Source: Eubacteriales bacterium
GTDB taxonomy: Bacteria; Bacillota; Clostridia; Saccharofermentanales; UBA5734
Assembly (NCBI GenBank): GCA_028684955.1
Contig: JAQUEY010000004.1
Coordinates: forward strand, 1-58,071
Reading direction: 5' to 3'
Length of the DNA: 58,071 bases
This document shows positions 1 through 8,729 of the stretch, piece by piece. The position numbers and the translations under genes are program-made. Numbering within the stretch: the first letter of the stretch is position 1; every line of letters starts with the position of its first letter. The notes under the pieces were generated by a model. It searched no databases. It was not told the DNA's origin and saw only the letters and a program-made list of their open reading frames with translations.

Positions 1-2
1 TG

Positions 3-230
3 ATGCTGGCGCCGTTTGGCCGTGAGATCGACTACAGCCAAGCTGGAACGATTTCGTTTCTGGCCAATATCCTCTGGATTCTCCTTTTAGGCTGGGAGCT
101 GGCTGTTACAGCGGTTGTGATCGGCCTTGTCTACTGCGTGACCATTGTCGGCATTCCTTTCGGTCTCCAGTCTTTCAAGTTTGCCCGCCTGGCCCTGATG
201 CCGTTTGGTGCCCGGATCGTCCGGGTCTGA
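3..230 (+). CDS. YccF-type inner membrane protein, C-terminal part (5' end outside window)
   Basis: Only the last 75 residues lie in the window; the reading frame is open to the left edge, so the ATG at 3 is probably internal. The visible part has a hydrophobic segment (about residues 18-50) and the repeated pattern of the YccF/DUF307 family: a 'PFG' motif before the membrane segment, an 'IVGIPFG' turn, then a second 'MPFGARIV' near the end. The family consists of small membrane proteins of unclear function. The next gene begins about 70 bp downstream. Confidence 0.7.
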   Translation: MLAPFGREIDYSQAGTISFLANILWILLLGWELAVTAVVIGLVYCVTIVGIPFGLQSFKFARLALMPFGARIVRV

Positions 231-301
231 AATTGACGAAAGACAGACACAATGGGTTAATAAAAGAACGTGTATTTAAGTGTAAACCAGGGGGGACAAC
301 A

Positions 302-1402
302 ATGTATTACAAAAATTACGGCAACACGGGCCTGAAGGTATCTGCCATCGGCATGGGCTGCATGCGCTACGATGAAGACGATGTGCGAGCTGGTCGCCTC
401 GGACACTGTGCTGAAGTGCCCCTTTATGCCTATAGCAAAGGAATCAATTATTTCGATACAGCGCCCTTCTATTCCGAAGACAAGAGTGAAGAAATCACTG
501 GACTGGCTTTGGGGCAGCTGCCGCGCAACAGCTTTCTGGTCTCGTCAAAAGCCAATATTGGCACCACCGGCAAAACGGTAACAGCGGATGCCTTTCGCAG
601 ACGCCTGGAGAAAACCCTGACCCGGCTCAAGGTCGACTATCTGGATTTCTACCATCTCTGGTGCTTGATGTCCCTCGAAGACTATAAAAAGCAACACGAT
701 GCCCTGTATGATTTCTTTGTGCAGGCGCAAAAAGATGGACTGATTCGCAACATTGTCTTTTCATCCCACATGCCCGGCGATGAATTGGAACTGGTCATCG
801 CCCGCAACCAGTACCGGGGCATGCTCATTGGATACAACGCCTTGAATTACCGCTTCCGCCAAAGCGGGATCGAAGCAGCTGCCGCCAAGGGCATGGGTGT
901 CGTTGTCATGAATCCCCTCGGTGGCGGCGTCATCCCGCAAAACCCGGATTATTTCAGGTACCTGACTGCCGGTACGGATCTCACCGTCGCCCAGGCGGCC
1001 TTGCGCTTTGTCGCGTCTCACCAGGAGATTTCCATCACGCTCAATGGCCTGACCACCAGAGAGCAGGTCGATGAAGCCTGCGCAGCGGTTGAAGGCCTTG
1101 TCGAAAAACCCGTTCGCCAGATCGTGGCTGACATGGAAGGGCAGGGCGTGGCGATGAACAACTTGTGCACAGGCTGCGGCTACTGCGACGAATGTCCGGT
1201 CGGTATTGAAATTCCCAAATACATGGATGCCTATAACCAGCAGCTCTTCGGGGGCTCGATCCTTGAACGGCTGAAATGGCACTGGTCTTTGCCCGCCGAG
1301 GGCGCAGCCATCTGCACGGCCTGCGGCAAATGTGAACGTCTGTGCACCCAGCATCTGCCGATCATTGCCCGCCTGGCTGAAATTGCGGCCATCAAAGACT
1401 GA
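302..1402 (+). CDS. Aldo/keto reductase with C-terminal double [4Fe-4S] ferredoxin domain
   Basis: A 366-residue protein. The N-terminal TIM-barrel shows the aldo/keto reductase tetrad: Asp52 in 'FDTA', Tyr57, Lys83 in 'SSKAN' and His118 in 'FYHLW'. The last 80 residues carry two Cys clusters (about Cys289/292/295/298 and Cys338/341/344/348), as in the Fe-S-containing aldo/keto reductases common in anaerobes. I chose the ATG at 302 because GGGGGG lies just upstream (about 290-295) and the barrel starts directly after it; an earlier in-frame start at 233 would add 23 residues with no family similarity. The substrate cannot be told. A TTGACG (233-238) sits upstream but lacks a convincing -10. 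Confidence 0.85.
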   Translation: MYYKNYGNTGLKVSAIGMGCMRYDEDDVRAGRLGHCAEVPLYAYSKGINYFDTAPFYSEDKSEEITGLALGQLPRNSFLVSSKANIGTTGKTVTADAFRRRLEKTLTRLKVDYLDFYHLWCLMSLEDYKKQHDALYDFFVQAQKDGLIRNIVFSSHMPGDELELVIARNQYRGMLIGYNALNYRFRQSGIEAAAAKGMGVVVMNPLGGGVIPQNPDYFRYLTAGTDLTVAQAALRFVASHQEISITLNGLTTREQVDEACAAVEGLVEKPVRQIVADMEGQGVAMNNLCTGCGYCDECPVGIEIPKYMDAYNQQLFGGSILERLKWHWSLPAEGAAICTACGKCERLCTQHLPIIARLAEIAAIKD

Positions 1403-1449
1403 AAACCTGTTTGGAACAGGTAAAATCGCTTGTGATTTGCGGCTATTTG

Positions 1450-1478
1450 TTGTATCTTTCTTCACGTTTTTGTACAAT
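1450..1478 (+). promoter_or_regulatory. Candidate promoter for the carboxynorspermidine operon
   Basis: TTGTAT at 1450-1455, 17 bp spacer, TACAAT at 1473-1478. The -10 is 5/6 consensus; the -35 is weak. It lies in the 133-bp gap ahead of the saccharopine-dehydrogenase-like gene. Confidence 0.4.
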
Positions 1479-1535
1479 CGTGACGATGAATCGGCCGCAT
1501 CCATTTGTAAAAAATCAGATAATCCAGGAGGATCT

Positions 1536-2735
1536 ATGGCCAAAGTATTGATTATTGGAGCTGGCGGTGTCGCCAGTGTTGTTGTCCACAAATGTTGCCT
1601 CAATCCGGAGATTTTCACCGATATTTGCATCGCCAGCCGGACGAAATCCAAATGTGACGCCTTGAAGGCAGAACTGGACGGTGGCAAGACCCGGATCACA
1701 ACGGCCCAGGTCGATGCCGATGATACCCAGCAGGTGATCGACCTGATCAAAGGTTACGGACCGGAATTGGTCATCAACGTCGCCTTGCCTTACCAGGACC
1801 TGACGATCATGGATGCCTGCCTGGCAACTGGCGTGCATTACCTCGACACTGCCAATTATGAACCGCTTGACACGGCCAAATTCGAATACAGCTGGCAGTG
1901 GGCCTACCGCGAACGCTTTGCCGCAGCCGGACTGACTGCGATCCTCGGCTGTGGCTTTGATCCCGGCGTAACCGGTGTTTTCACGGCTTATGCTTTGAAG
2001 CACCATTTTGACCAGATTCGCCAGATCGACATCGTCGATGCCAATGCCGGCGACCATGGCTATCCGTTTGCAACCAATTTCAATCCTGAGATCAATATCC
2101 GCGAGATCACGGCCAATGGCCGCTATTTCGAAAATGGCCAATGGATTGAAACAGCTCCTCTGTCGGTCAAGACCTCCTACGACTTGCCTGAAATCGGACC
2201 CAAGAACATCTATCTGCTCTACCATGAAGAACTCGAATCCCTGGCCGCCAATATCCCGGGCGTCGAGAAAATCCGTTTCTGGATGACCTTCTCAGACAAT
2301 TACCTGACCCACCTCAAGGTGCTCGAAAACGTCGGCATGACCTCGATTGAACCCGTGATGTTCGAAGGCCGCCCGATCGTCCCGCTGCAGTTCCTGAAGG
2401 CACTGCTGCCGGATCCAGCCTCGCTTGGTCCGCGCACCAAAGGCAAGACCAACATCGGTGTCATTGTCCAGGGGACCAAGGATGGCCAGCCCAAAACCTA
2501 CTATGTCTACAATGTTTGCGACCACCAGGCCTGCTACCGTGAGGTCAAGTCCCAGGCCATCTCCTATACGACCGGTGTCCCGGCTGTGGTCGGTGCAATC
2601 ATGCTCCTGAAAGGTTTGTGGAAGAAACCCGGCGTCTATAACGTCGAAGAGTTTGATCCGGATCCGTTCATGGCCGAACTGGGCCCGCAAGGCTTGCCCT
2701 GGGTCGAAGATTTCAGCCCGGTCCTTCTGGACTGA
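1536..2735 (+). CDS. Carboxynorspermidine/carboxyspermidine dehydrogenase (saccharopine dehydrogenase family)
   Basis: A 399-residue Rossmann-fold reductase starting at ATG 1536 behind a consensus AGGAGG (1527-1532). The N-terminus reads 'VLIIGAGGVASVVVHKC', the NAD(P)-binding glycine motif typical of the saccharopine-dehydrogenase-like family. The family member that sits immediately upstream of nspC condenses diaminopropane or putrescine with aspartate semialdehyde and reduces the imine, giving carboxynorspermidine or carboxyspermidine. The decarboxylase gene follows after 11 bp, so the two are surely co-transcribed. The family and neighbour make the function likely; which diamine is used cannot be read from the sequence. 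Confidence 0.88.
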   Translation: MAKVLIIGAGGVASVVVHKCCLNPEIFTDICIASRTKSKCDALKAELDGGKTRITTAQVDADDTQQVIDLIKGYGPELVINVALPYQDLTIMDACLATGVHYLDTANYEPLDTAKFEYSWQWAYRERFAAAGLTAILGCGFDPGVTGVFTAYALKHHFDQIRQIDIVDANAGDHGYPFATNFNPEINIREITANGRYFENGQWIETAPLSVKTSYDLPEIGPKNIYLLYHEELESLAANIPGVEKIRFWMTFSDNYLTHLKVLENVGMTSIEPVMFEGRPIVPLQFLKALLPDPASLGPRTKGKTNIGVIVQGTKDGQPKTYYVYNVCDHQACYREVKSQAISYTTGVPAVVGAIMLLKGLWKKPGVYNVEEFDPDPFMAELGPQGLPWVEDFSPVLLD

Positions 2736-2746
2736 AAGAGGACATC

Positions 2747-3883
2747 ATGCCAATCGATTTTCACTCGGTCCCCACGCCTTGTTATGTCGTCGATGAAAAG
2801 CTGCTGGAAAGAAATCTGAAGATTCTGGACTCGGTCCAGCAGCGCACCGGCTGCAAAATCCTCCTGGCCCTCAAAGGATTCTCGATGTTTGCCACATTCC
2901 CGCTGGTCGGGCGCTACTTGCAGGGTATCACAGCCAGTTCCCTGCATGAGGCGCGCCTGGGCCGGGAAGAGATGGACAAGGAAGTCCATATCTTCGCCCC
3001 TGCCTACATCGAAGAGGATTTTGACGAAATTTTGAGCCTGGTGGACCATGTTGTGTTCAATTCTTTCAACCAGCTGGCCAAATACAAAGACCGGGTCAAG
3101 CAATCCGGTCGCCCGATCGAGATCGGCGTCCGGGTCAATCCGGAATACTCGGAAATTGCCACGGACCTGTACAACCCCTGCGCCCCCTACTCGCGTCTGG
3201 GCATCACCCGGGCCAATTTCCGGCCAGAAGAGATGGAGGGCGTGGATGGTATTCATTTCCATACGCTCTGCGAACAGAATTCGGACGCCCTGGCCCACAC
3301 CCTGCCAGTGTTCGAGGAGAAATTCGGCCCCTTTCTCAAAGGTTTGAAATGGATCAATTTTGGTGGCGGTCACCACATCACCCGGCCTGACTATGACATT
3401 GAGTCGCTGATCCGTTCGATCACCACTATCCAGGACAAGTACCAGGTGCAGGTTTATCTCGAGCCTGGCGAAGCCATTGCCCTGAACACGGGTTATTTGG
3501 TGACATCGGTCCTGGATATCATCGAAAATGGCAAGCAGCTGGCGATCCTGGATACATCAGCAGCCTGCCATATGCCGGATGTCCTGGAAATGCCCTACCG
3601 GCCGATGATCATCGGTTCTGGAGAAGGTGGGGAGAAGCCGTACACATACCGCCTCGGTGGTCCGACCTGCCTGGCGGGCGATGTGATCGGCGACTATTCC
3701 TTCGACGCGCCCCTTTCGCCCGGAGACCGTCTGGTTTTCACGGACATGGCCCATTACACCATGGTCAAGAACAACACCTTCAATGGCATCGGTTTACCAT
3801 CGATCGCACTGTCTGATTTATCCGGCCAGTTGCGTGTGATCAAACGCTTTGGCTACGACGACTTTAAAGGCCGTCTATCCTGA
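2747..3883 (+). CDS. nspC: Carboxynorspermidine decarboxylase
   Basis: A 378-residue fold-III PLP decarboxylase related to DAP and ornithine decarboxylases. The PLP lysine lies in 'LLALKGFSMF' near the N-terminus, and 'FGGGHHITR' and 'EPGEAIAL' are the glycine-rich phosphate-binding and C-terminal-half motifs seen in NspC. It decarboxylates carboxynorspermidine or carboxyspermidine to the triamine. Start at ATG 2747 with GAGG upstream, 11 bp after the partner dehydrogenase. Together they provide aspartate-semialdehyde-dependent polyamine synthesis, an alternative to the S-adenosylmethionine route. Confidence 0.9.
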   Translation: MPIDFHSVPTPCYVVDEKLLERNLKILDSVQQRTGCKILLALKGFSMFATFPLVGRYLQGITASSLHEARLGREEMDKEVHIFAPAYIEEDFDEILSLVDHVVFNSFNQLAKYKDRVKQSGRPIEIGVRVNPEYSEIATDLYNPCAPYSRLGITRANFRPEEMEGVDGIHFHTLCEQNSDALAHTLPVFEEKFGPFLKGLKWINFGGGHHITRPDYDIESLIRSITTIQDKYQVQVYLEPGEAIALNTGYLVTSVLDIIENGKQLAILDTSAACHMPDVLEMPYRPMIIGSGEGGEKPYTYRLGGPTCLAGDVIGDYSFDAPLSPGDRLVFTDMAHYTMVKNNTFNGIGLPSIALSDLSGQLRVIKRFGYDDFKGRLS

Positions 3884-3910
3884 TTCGGCAGGGAGAAAGG
3901 AGTACCCGGC

Positions 3911-4444
3911 ATGGACGCGATTGAATGCATCCTGAAACGGCGCAGCATCCGGCGTTACCAACCAGAACCGCTGGCTGAAGGGGACCTCGAGCGGATCATC
4001 GAACTGGCTTCCTGGGCTCCCAGCTGGGCCAACAGCCAGTGTGTCCGCTACATCGCCATCACGGGTTCAAGAAAAGCTCAGCTGGCTGAATTTCTCGGAC
4101 AGGGTAGCAAGGCCATTGCAGTCAGCCAGGCGCCTGTAGTCCTTGCCGTCTGTGCGATCCACGGCAAATCCGGCGTCCTGCCAGGCCGGCCAGATAACGA
4201 CAAAGGCGATGCCTGGACCTACTTTGACTGCGGTGGTGCGGTCCAGACGCTCTGCTTAGCTGCTTTTGCCCTTGGTTATGGCACGTTACAGATCGGTGCT
4301 TTTGACTATCTAGGGGCGGCGCACCTGCTTGAGATTCCAGCTGACATGGAACTGGTCGAACTGGTTGCAGTTGGCCATGCCGACATCGACCCTGCTGCGC
4401 CGGCCCGGCTGACCGTTGCGGAACTACTGGACCACAGGGATTAA
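3911..4444 (+). CDS. Nitroreductase family protein
   Basis: A 177-residue FMN-binding flavoprotein. The N-terminus 'CILKRRSIRRYQPEPL' is the classic nitroreductase FMN-phosphate motif, followed by 'ASWAPSWANSQ', the second conserved patch. The length is typical for the short single-domain type. Start at ATG 3911 with AGAAAGGAG 10 bp upstream, 27 bp after nspC, so probably the same transcript. The physiological substrate is unknown; members reduce quinones, nitroaromatics or flavins with NAD(P)H. Confidence 0.85.
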   Translation: MDAIECILKRRSIRRYQPEPLAEGDLERIIELASWAPSWANSQCVRYIAITGSRKAQLAEFLGQGSKAIAVSQAPVVLAVCAIHGKSGVLPGRPDNDKGDAWTYFDCGGAVQTLCLAAFALGYGTLQIGAFDYLGAAHLLEIPADMELVELVAVGHADIDPAAPARLTVAELLDHRD

Positions 4445-4487
4445 ATCTGAATTCACGTTTGAATACACTGGGAAAGAGGAATCGAGC

Positions 4488-4838
4488 ATGATCAAGACAC
4501 CTGAACAGATGACCCATGAAATCAAGGCCCAGATGCGCGGCGGTACCGGGGAAGTGGAGATCCTCCACCTGTTCGACCCTGCAGAACTGACCGGCAAATC
4601 ACGCTTTGTCGCCAAAGTGACGTTGCAGCAAGGCTGTTCGATTGGATTTCATGAACATGGCCAGGAAGAAGAGATCTATTACATTCTCGAAGGCGAAGGT
4701 GTCTTCAACGAAAACGGCCAGGAAACGATCATCTTTCCCGGCACGGCTACGCTGACAGGTAATGGAGCTAGCCACAGCATCCGCAATGACAAGGCGGAGC
4801 CGCTGGTTCTTCTGGCCATTATCCTGCTTTTTGCCTGA
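4488..4838 (+). CDS. Cupin-domain protein
   Basis: A 116-residue single-domain cupin. The metal-binding motif 1 is visible as 'GFHEHGQEEEIYYILEGEG' (about residues 53-71) with two His and a Glu, followed by motif 2 around 'FPGTATLTGNGASHSI'. I chose ATG 4488 because AAAGAGGA lies 8-14 bp upstream; an in-frame start at 4416 would overlap the nitroreductase gene and add 24 residues without cupin similarity. Small cupins of this kind are isomerases or sugar/metal-binding proteins; the substrate is unknown. Confidence 0.8.
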   Translation: MIKTPEQMTHEIKAQMRGGTGEVEILHLFDPAELTGKSRFVAKVTLQQGCSIGFHEHGQEEEIYYILEGEGVFNENGQETIIFPGTATLTGNGASHSIRNDKAEPLVLLAIILLFA

Positions 4839-4850
4839 AATCAGACGCGA

Positions 4851-5480
4851 ATGTGCGGTCGGTACTACATCGAAGTCGAATCAGACCTGGTCGAGATCAG
4901 GAAAATCCTGTCTGACCTGAATGAGCGCTTCGCAGAACGTCCGGCTCTTGACCGTCTGAAATCAGGGGAGATTTTCCCGACTGACATTGTCCCTGTGATC
5001 CGGCCCTGGGAAACCCAGGAAGGAATCAAGCTCTTGCCCGACCTGATGCAGTGGGGATTTAGCGAACCCTATCCTTTGATCAATGCCCGGGCAGAAACGG
5101 CAGACAGCAAACCAACTTTCAGGAAATCCTTCCAGGAACACCGGGTTTTGGTCCCGGCCACTGCGTTTTTCGAATGGCAAAAGCCCGTCGAGCCCGGGCA
5201 GAAGAAGACCAAGCTGAAATTGTCCCGGCCACAAGAAGCGGTTTTCTACATGGCTGGACTCTACCGTCCCTTGGCGCCAGAGCAAAATCCCCTGCAGTTG
5301 ACCGGACAATTTGTCATCCTGACAGCTGCCGCCAATGAATCCATCCGTCCAATCCATGACCGGATGCCCCTGATCGTCCCCAGCCACCTGCTCCGGCCCT
5401 TTCTGCAGGATGTCAAATTGGCCAGAGACCTGCTGCACTCGGCTGTGCTGCAACCTTTCCTGGCAGAAATCGCACATTGA
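4851..5480 (+). CDS. SRAP-family abasic-site protein (YedK/HMCES-like)
   Basis: A 209-residue SOS-response-associated peptidase domain protein. The start MCGRYY exposes Cys2, the residue that in YedK/HMCES forms a covalent thiazolidine link with abasic sites in single-stranded DNA. Other active-site residues align: Asn78 in 'NARAET', Glu108 in 'FFEWQ' and His169 in 'IHDRMP'. The start must be the ATG at 4851, since Cys2 is catalytic. It lies 12 bp after the cupin gene. No LexA-type site was recognised in front of it. Confidence 0.92.
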   Translation: MCGRYYIEVESDLVEIRKILSDLNERFAERPALDRLKSGEIFPTDIVPVIRPWETQEGIKLLPDLMQWGFSEPYPLINARAETADSKPTFRKSFQEHRVLVPATAFFEWQKPVEPGQKKTKLKLSRPQEAVFYMAGLYRPLAPEQNPLQLTGQFVILTAAANESIRPIHDRMPLIVPSHLLRPFLQDVKLARDLLHSAVLQPFLAEIAH

Positions 5481-5498
5481 CACAAAGGAGTATCGCCC

Positions 5499-8159
5499 TT
5501 GGAATTACCAGCAGCTACGCCTCTGCCAGATAAAAGACGGCGACTCTCGACCCTCATGCGTGAAAACCGGCTGTTGCTGGGCTCATTTGCGATTCCCTTT
5601 GTGATCCTGATGGTCAGTTATTTCAGCCGCGGTGTTTTTCCGATCGGCAACCGTGACGTCCTGACGATTGACCTGTACCACCAGTATGCCCCGTTCCTCG
5701 CAGAAATGCAGGCCCGCCTGAGATCGCTGGATGGTCTGTTCTACTCCTGGTCTGGTGGACTTGGCACCAATTTCTATGCCTTGCTGGCTTATTATGTCGC
5801 CAGCCCTTTGAATGTGATTCTGGTCCTGTTTCCAGCCAGCTTGCTGACGGAAGCCATTTTCCTGATCATCCTGTTGAAAGTCGGCCTGGCCGGCGCAACA
5901 TTCCATTATTTCCTGCGTGAAGTCCACCGGGAAGAAAGCCCGGTCATGATGGCCATCGCCAGCAGTTATGCCTTGTCCAGCTATGTTTTGTCCTACAGCT
6001 GGAACGTCATGTGGCTCGATGGCATCGTCCTGCTTCCCCTCATCATTCTGGGTCTTGTCCAGATCATCCGTGACCAGCGCTACCTGCTCTACCCGGTTGC
6101 TCTGGGTCTGACCTTGATTTCCAACTATTACATCGCCTTTTTCATTGTCCTGTTCACCGCTGTGTATGCCTTGGCGGCCCTGTTTTTGTACCAGGACTTG
6201 CCCAGTCCCTGGAAACTGACCGGACAGCTGCTCCGGATTTTTGCCCTGTCTGTCCTGGGCGGTACCCTGTCAGCCGTGCTGACTTGGCCAACCTATCTGT
6301 CGCTCAAGCTGACATCTGCGGCGGATGATGCATTCACTGGCAAAGTCTCGGACTATTTCGACTTGTTTGACTACATCAGCCAGCACTTCATGTTGATGAA
6401 ACCGACCATCCGGGACGGCATGCCCAATCTCTATGCCGGTTTGTTTGCCCTGGCGATGTTACCCTTGTTTTTCTTTGCCCGCCAGATTTCCCACAAGGTC
6501 AAGTACCTGCATCTGGCTTTGCTTTTATTCCTGATAGCCAGTTTCAACATCAACTGGCTCAATTTTGCCTGGCATGGCTTCCACTATCCCAACCAGCTAC
6601 CATACCGTAATTCCTTCGTCTATATCTTCCTGGTTCTTACAATGAGTTATCCGGCCTGGAAAAGCCGGCTCGAGTTTACCGGCAAACAGATCGGCACCGT
6701 CATCGTGACTTTGCTGATACTTTTGCTCCTGGCCCAGAAAATCAATGAGCAAGAATTGCCTGTCCAGGCGCTCTATGCGACTCTTGTCTTCCTCCTGATC
6801 TATGCGGGTGTTCTCACGCTGGACAAAGCACACCGGATCCACCCGTCAGATATGGCGATCGCTTTGCTGATCACGGTGGTCGTGGAGCTGACCGTGTATG
6901 CTCTGTTGACGATGCACACCATTGACACGACGGAATATTTGTCATCCCGGGAAGGTTACACGGCAGGGACCGAAGTGTCCCAGATCCGGGAGGAACTGGA
7001 GCGGATCGAGCGGACGGAAGAAGATTTTTACCGGGTCGAGGTGTATCCGCCGCGGACAACCAACGACGGATTCCTGTACCAGTACCGCGGCTTGTCCATT
7101 TTCGCATCGACCATGTCCACCCAGCCTGTCCAGTTTTTTGAAAAAATGGGCTTTCACAGCAACAGCATCAACAGCTACAAGTACGAAGGATCCACCTTGG
7201 TCCTGGATTCCCTGTTTGGAATCAAATACCTGGTCCGGCGCAGCAATTTCATCCATGATGAACTGCGTGAACAGATCGCCACAACCAGCGAGCTGGAGAT
7301 CTACCGCAATCCGTTTGCCCTCCCCCTGGGCTATCTGGCACCGGCCGATCTCAAGAACTGGTCTGTAGCCGGCAACAACCCCCTGCAGGCTCAGAACGAG
7401 TTCCTGCTAGCCCTGGGCGGCCAACCGGACGTCCTGGTCCCGGTCAACCAGCTCACCGGACAGCAAACCAATATTGAACTGGTTCCCTTTGGAACCAATG
7501 GCTACAATTTCAACCGGCCCAGCAAGGATCAGACCTCACGGGCCCAGATCCTGATCGACAACCCTGAAGCCCGTCAAGTCTACCTCTATCTGGATGTGAC
7601 AGCCAACCAGCCCGACCAGGGCTATGTCCTGGTCAATGACGAGCGGATCGATTTCAATGCCAAGCGCTCGACCCTGGTTGACTTGGGCTTCATTCCTGCC
7701 GGTGCCCGGGTGGAATTCAATCTGACATTCAAGGCCACCAGCAATGCCACAGGAACGTTCAGCCTTTACAGCAGCGCACTCGATTTATCGTCATTTGCGG
7801 CCTCGGTGGCCCGGCTCCAAAGCCAGGCCTTGGAGCTGGATGACTTTTCTGACAGCCATGTGAAAGGACACGTGACTACCCAGAGCAATGGGACCTTCTT
7901 GATGTCGATCCCCTTCGACCAGGGATGGCAGGTCAAAGTGGATGGCCAAGTTGTCGAGACCTATGCCGTGTCCGATGGCCTTCTGGCGTTTGACCTGGCA
8001 GCGGGTACGCATGAGATCGATTTGCGTTTCACACCACCCGGATTCTGGCCAGGCCTTGCTGTTTCAATGACTGCCTTGCTCGCTTTACTGGCACTGGCCT
8101 TTTTTGAACGTCGAAAATCCCGTTTCCAGCCTGAACTCAAGGCTGGTGATATGGTATAA
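5499..8159 (+). CDS. YfhO-family polytopic membrane protein (GT-C type)
   Basis: An 886-residue protein with a cytoplasmic N-terminus of about 30 residues, roughly a dozen membrane segments between residues 28 and 480, and a large soluble C-terminal region (about 490-860) ending in one more membrane helix and a basic tail. The early luminal loop 'DVLTIDLYHQYAPFLAEMQ' and the 'YSWSGGLGTNFYALLAYY' stretch are hallmarks of YfhO (GT-C fold). Family members in Firmicutes glycosylate cell-wall polymers or lipoteichoic acid. I used the TTG at 5499 because AAAGGAG lies 8 bp before it; ATG at 5556 is an alternative. It begins 18 bp after the SRAP gene. Confidence 0.85.
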   Translation: MELPAATPLPDKRRRLSTLMRENRLLLGSFAIPFVILMVSYFSRGVFPIGNRDVLTIDLYHQYAPFLAEMQARLRSLDGLFYSWSGGLGTNFYALLAYYVASPLNVILVLFPASLLTEAIFLIILLKVGLAGATFHYFLREVHREESPVMMAIASSYALSSYVLSYSWNVMWLDGIVLLPLIILGLVQIIRDQRYLLYPVALGLTLISNYYIAFFIVLFTAVYALAALFLYQDLPSPWKLTGQLLRIFALSVLGGTLSAVLTWPTYLSLKLTSAADDAFTGKVSDYFDLFDYISQHFMLMKPTIRDGMPNLYAGLFALAMLPLFFFARQISHKVKYLHLALLLFLIASFNINWLNFAWHGFHYPNQLPYRNSFVYIFLVLTMSYPAWKSRLEFTGKQIGTVIVTLLILLLLAQKINEQELPVQALYATLVFLLIYAGVLTLDKAHRIHPSDMAIALLITVVVELTVYALLTMHTIDTTEYLSSREGYTAGTEVSQIREELERIERTEEDFYRVEVYPPRTTNDGFLYQYRGLSIFASTMSTQPVQFFEKMGFHSNSINSYKYEGSTLVLDSLFGIKYLVRRSNFIHDELREQIATTSELEIYRNPFALPLGYLAPADLKNWSVAGNNPLQAQNEFLLALGGQPDVLVPVNQLTGQQTNIELVPFGTNGYNFNRPSKDQTSRAQILIDNPEARQVYLYLDVTANQPDQGYVLVNDERIDFNAKRSTLVDLGFIPAGARVEFNLTFKATSNATGTFSLYSSALDLSSFAASVARLQSQALELDDFSDSHVKGHVTTQSNGTFLMSIPFDQGWQVKVDGQVVETYAVSDGLLAFDLAAGTHEIDLRFTPPGFWPGLAVSMTALLALLALAFFERRKSRFQPELKAGDMV

Positions 8160-8160
8160 T
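8152..8160 (+). promoter_or_regulatory. Extended -10 promoter for desulfoferrodoxin
   Basis: TGG followed by a perfect TATAAT (8155-8160), so TGnTATAAT. No good -35 is needed for this type, and none is seen (TGAACT at 8132-8137). It overlaps the last codons of the yfhO-like gene and lies 71 bp ahead of the desulfoferrodoxin start. Confidence 0.65.
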
Positions 8161-8231
8161 TGTGTCATCGGTTTACTGGCCAGATTCAGTCAGACTGATA
8201 TAAGTATCGAATCAACAGGAGGTATTTAGAA

Positions 8232-8612
8232 ATGGCAGCTCCCAAGAAGTTCTTCCGTTGCAGTCACTGCGGCAATCTCGTCGGAGTCATCAATGATTCG
8301 GGCGTCCCGATGATTTGCTGCGGCGAACCCATGACCCTTCTCGTACCCAACACCTCAGACGGTGCCACTGAAAAGCATGTCCCAGTCCTGACACGCGAGG
8401 GCAATAACCTTCATGTTGCCGTGGGCAGTGTGCCGCATCCGATGACTGAGGCGCACCTGATCCAGTGGATCTATGTCAGCCAGGGTAACCGCAGCCAGCG
8501 CGTCGCCTTGTCAGCCGGATCAGAGCCTGCCGCTGATTTCATCGTCGAAGATGGCCCTGTTTCTGTCTATGAGTATTGCAACCTGCACGGCCTCTGGATT
8601 GCCGAAGGCTGA
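8232..8612 (+). CDS. dfx: Desulfoferrodoxin (superoxide reductase, two-iron class)
   Basis: A 126-residue protein with both iron sites of class I desulfoferrodoxin. Centre I (rubredoxin-like) has Cys10, Cys13, Cys29 and Cys30. Centre II has His49, His69, His75, Cys116 and His119, the square-pyramidal site that reduces superoxide to peroxide without making oxygen. The start is fixed by AGGAGG at 8218-8223. The gene is a single cistron: an extended -10 promoter ahead and an intrinsic terminator behind it. It indicates an anaerobe with defence against transient oxygen. Confidence 0.97.
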   Translation: MAAPKKFFRCSHCGNLVGVINDSGVPMICCGEPMTLLVPNTSDGATEKHVPVLTREGNNLHVAVGSVPHPMTEAHLIQWIYVSQGNRSQRVALSAGSEPAADFIVEDGPVSVYEYCNLHGLWIAEG

Positions 8613-8641
8613 TCCTTCCACCACCCCTGACCTGCAAGACC

Positions 8642-8665
8642 AAGCCGGCCTTCTGGCCGGCTTTT
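8642..8665 (+). terminator. Intrinsic terminator after desulfoferrodoxin
   Basis: A 9-bp GC-rich stem (AAGCCGGCC / GGCCGGCTT) with a TTCT loop, followed by TTTTCTTG. It ends the dfx transcript. Confidence 0.85.
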
Positions 8666-8666
8666 C

Positions 8667-8695
8667 TTGATCTTTTTGCCAGTTTCGTCTATTCT
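8667..8695 (+). promoter_or_regulatory. Candidate promoter for lysA
   Basis: TTGATC (8667-8672), 17 bp spacer, TATTCT (8690-8695), directly behind the dfx terminator and 34 bp before the GTG start of lysA. Confidence 0.45.
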
Positions 8696-8729
8696 CATTT
8701 CAGTTAAAGACGAAAACAGGAGGCTTTCC

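Noticed and set aside
211-230. CCCGGA/TCCGGG hairpin at the end of the YccF gene
   Set aside because: No T-run follows; too short to call.
1404-1435. Short inverted repeat (ACCTGTT/AACAGGT) after the aldo/keto reductase gene
   Set aside because: Only 7 bp, with a run of A instead of T behind it on the plus strand, so not accepted as a terminator.
761-1750. Long minus-strand open frame opposite the aldo/keto reductase gene
   Set aside because: It lies antisense to a gene with clear motifs, has no ribosome-binding site, and its codon pattern mirrors the plus strand; an artefact of GC-rich third positions.
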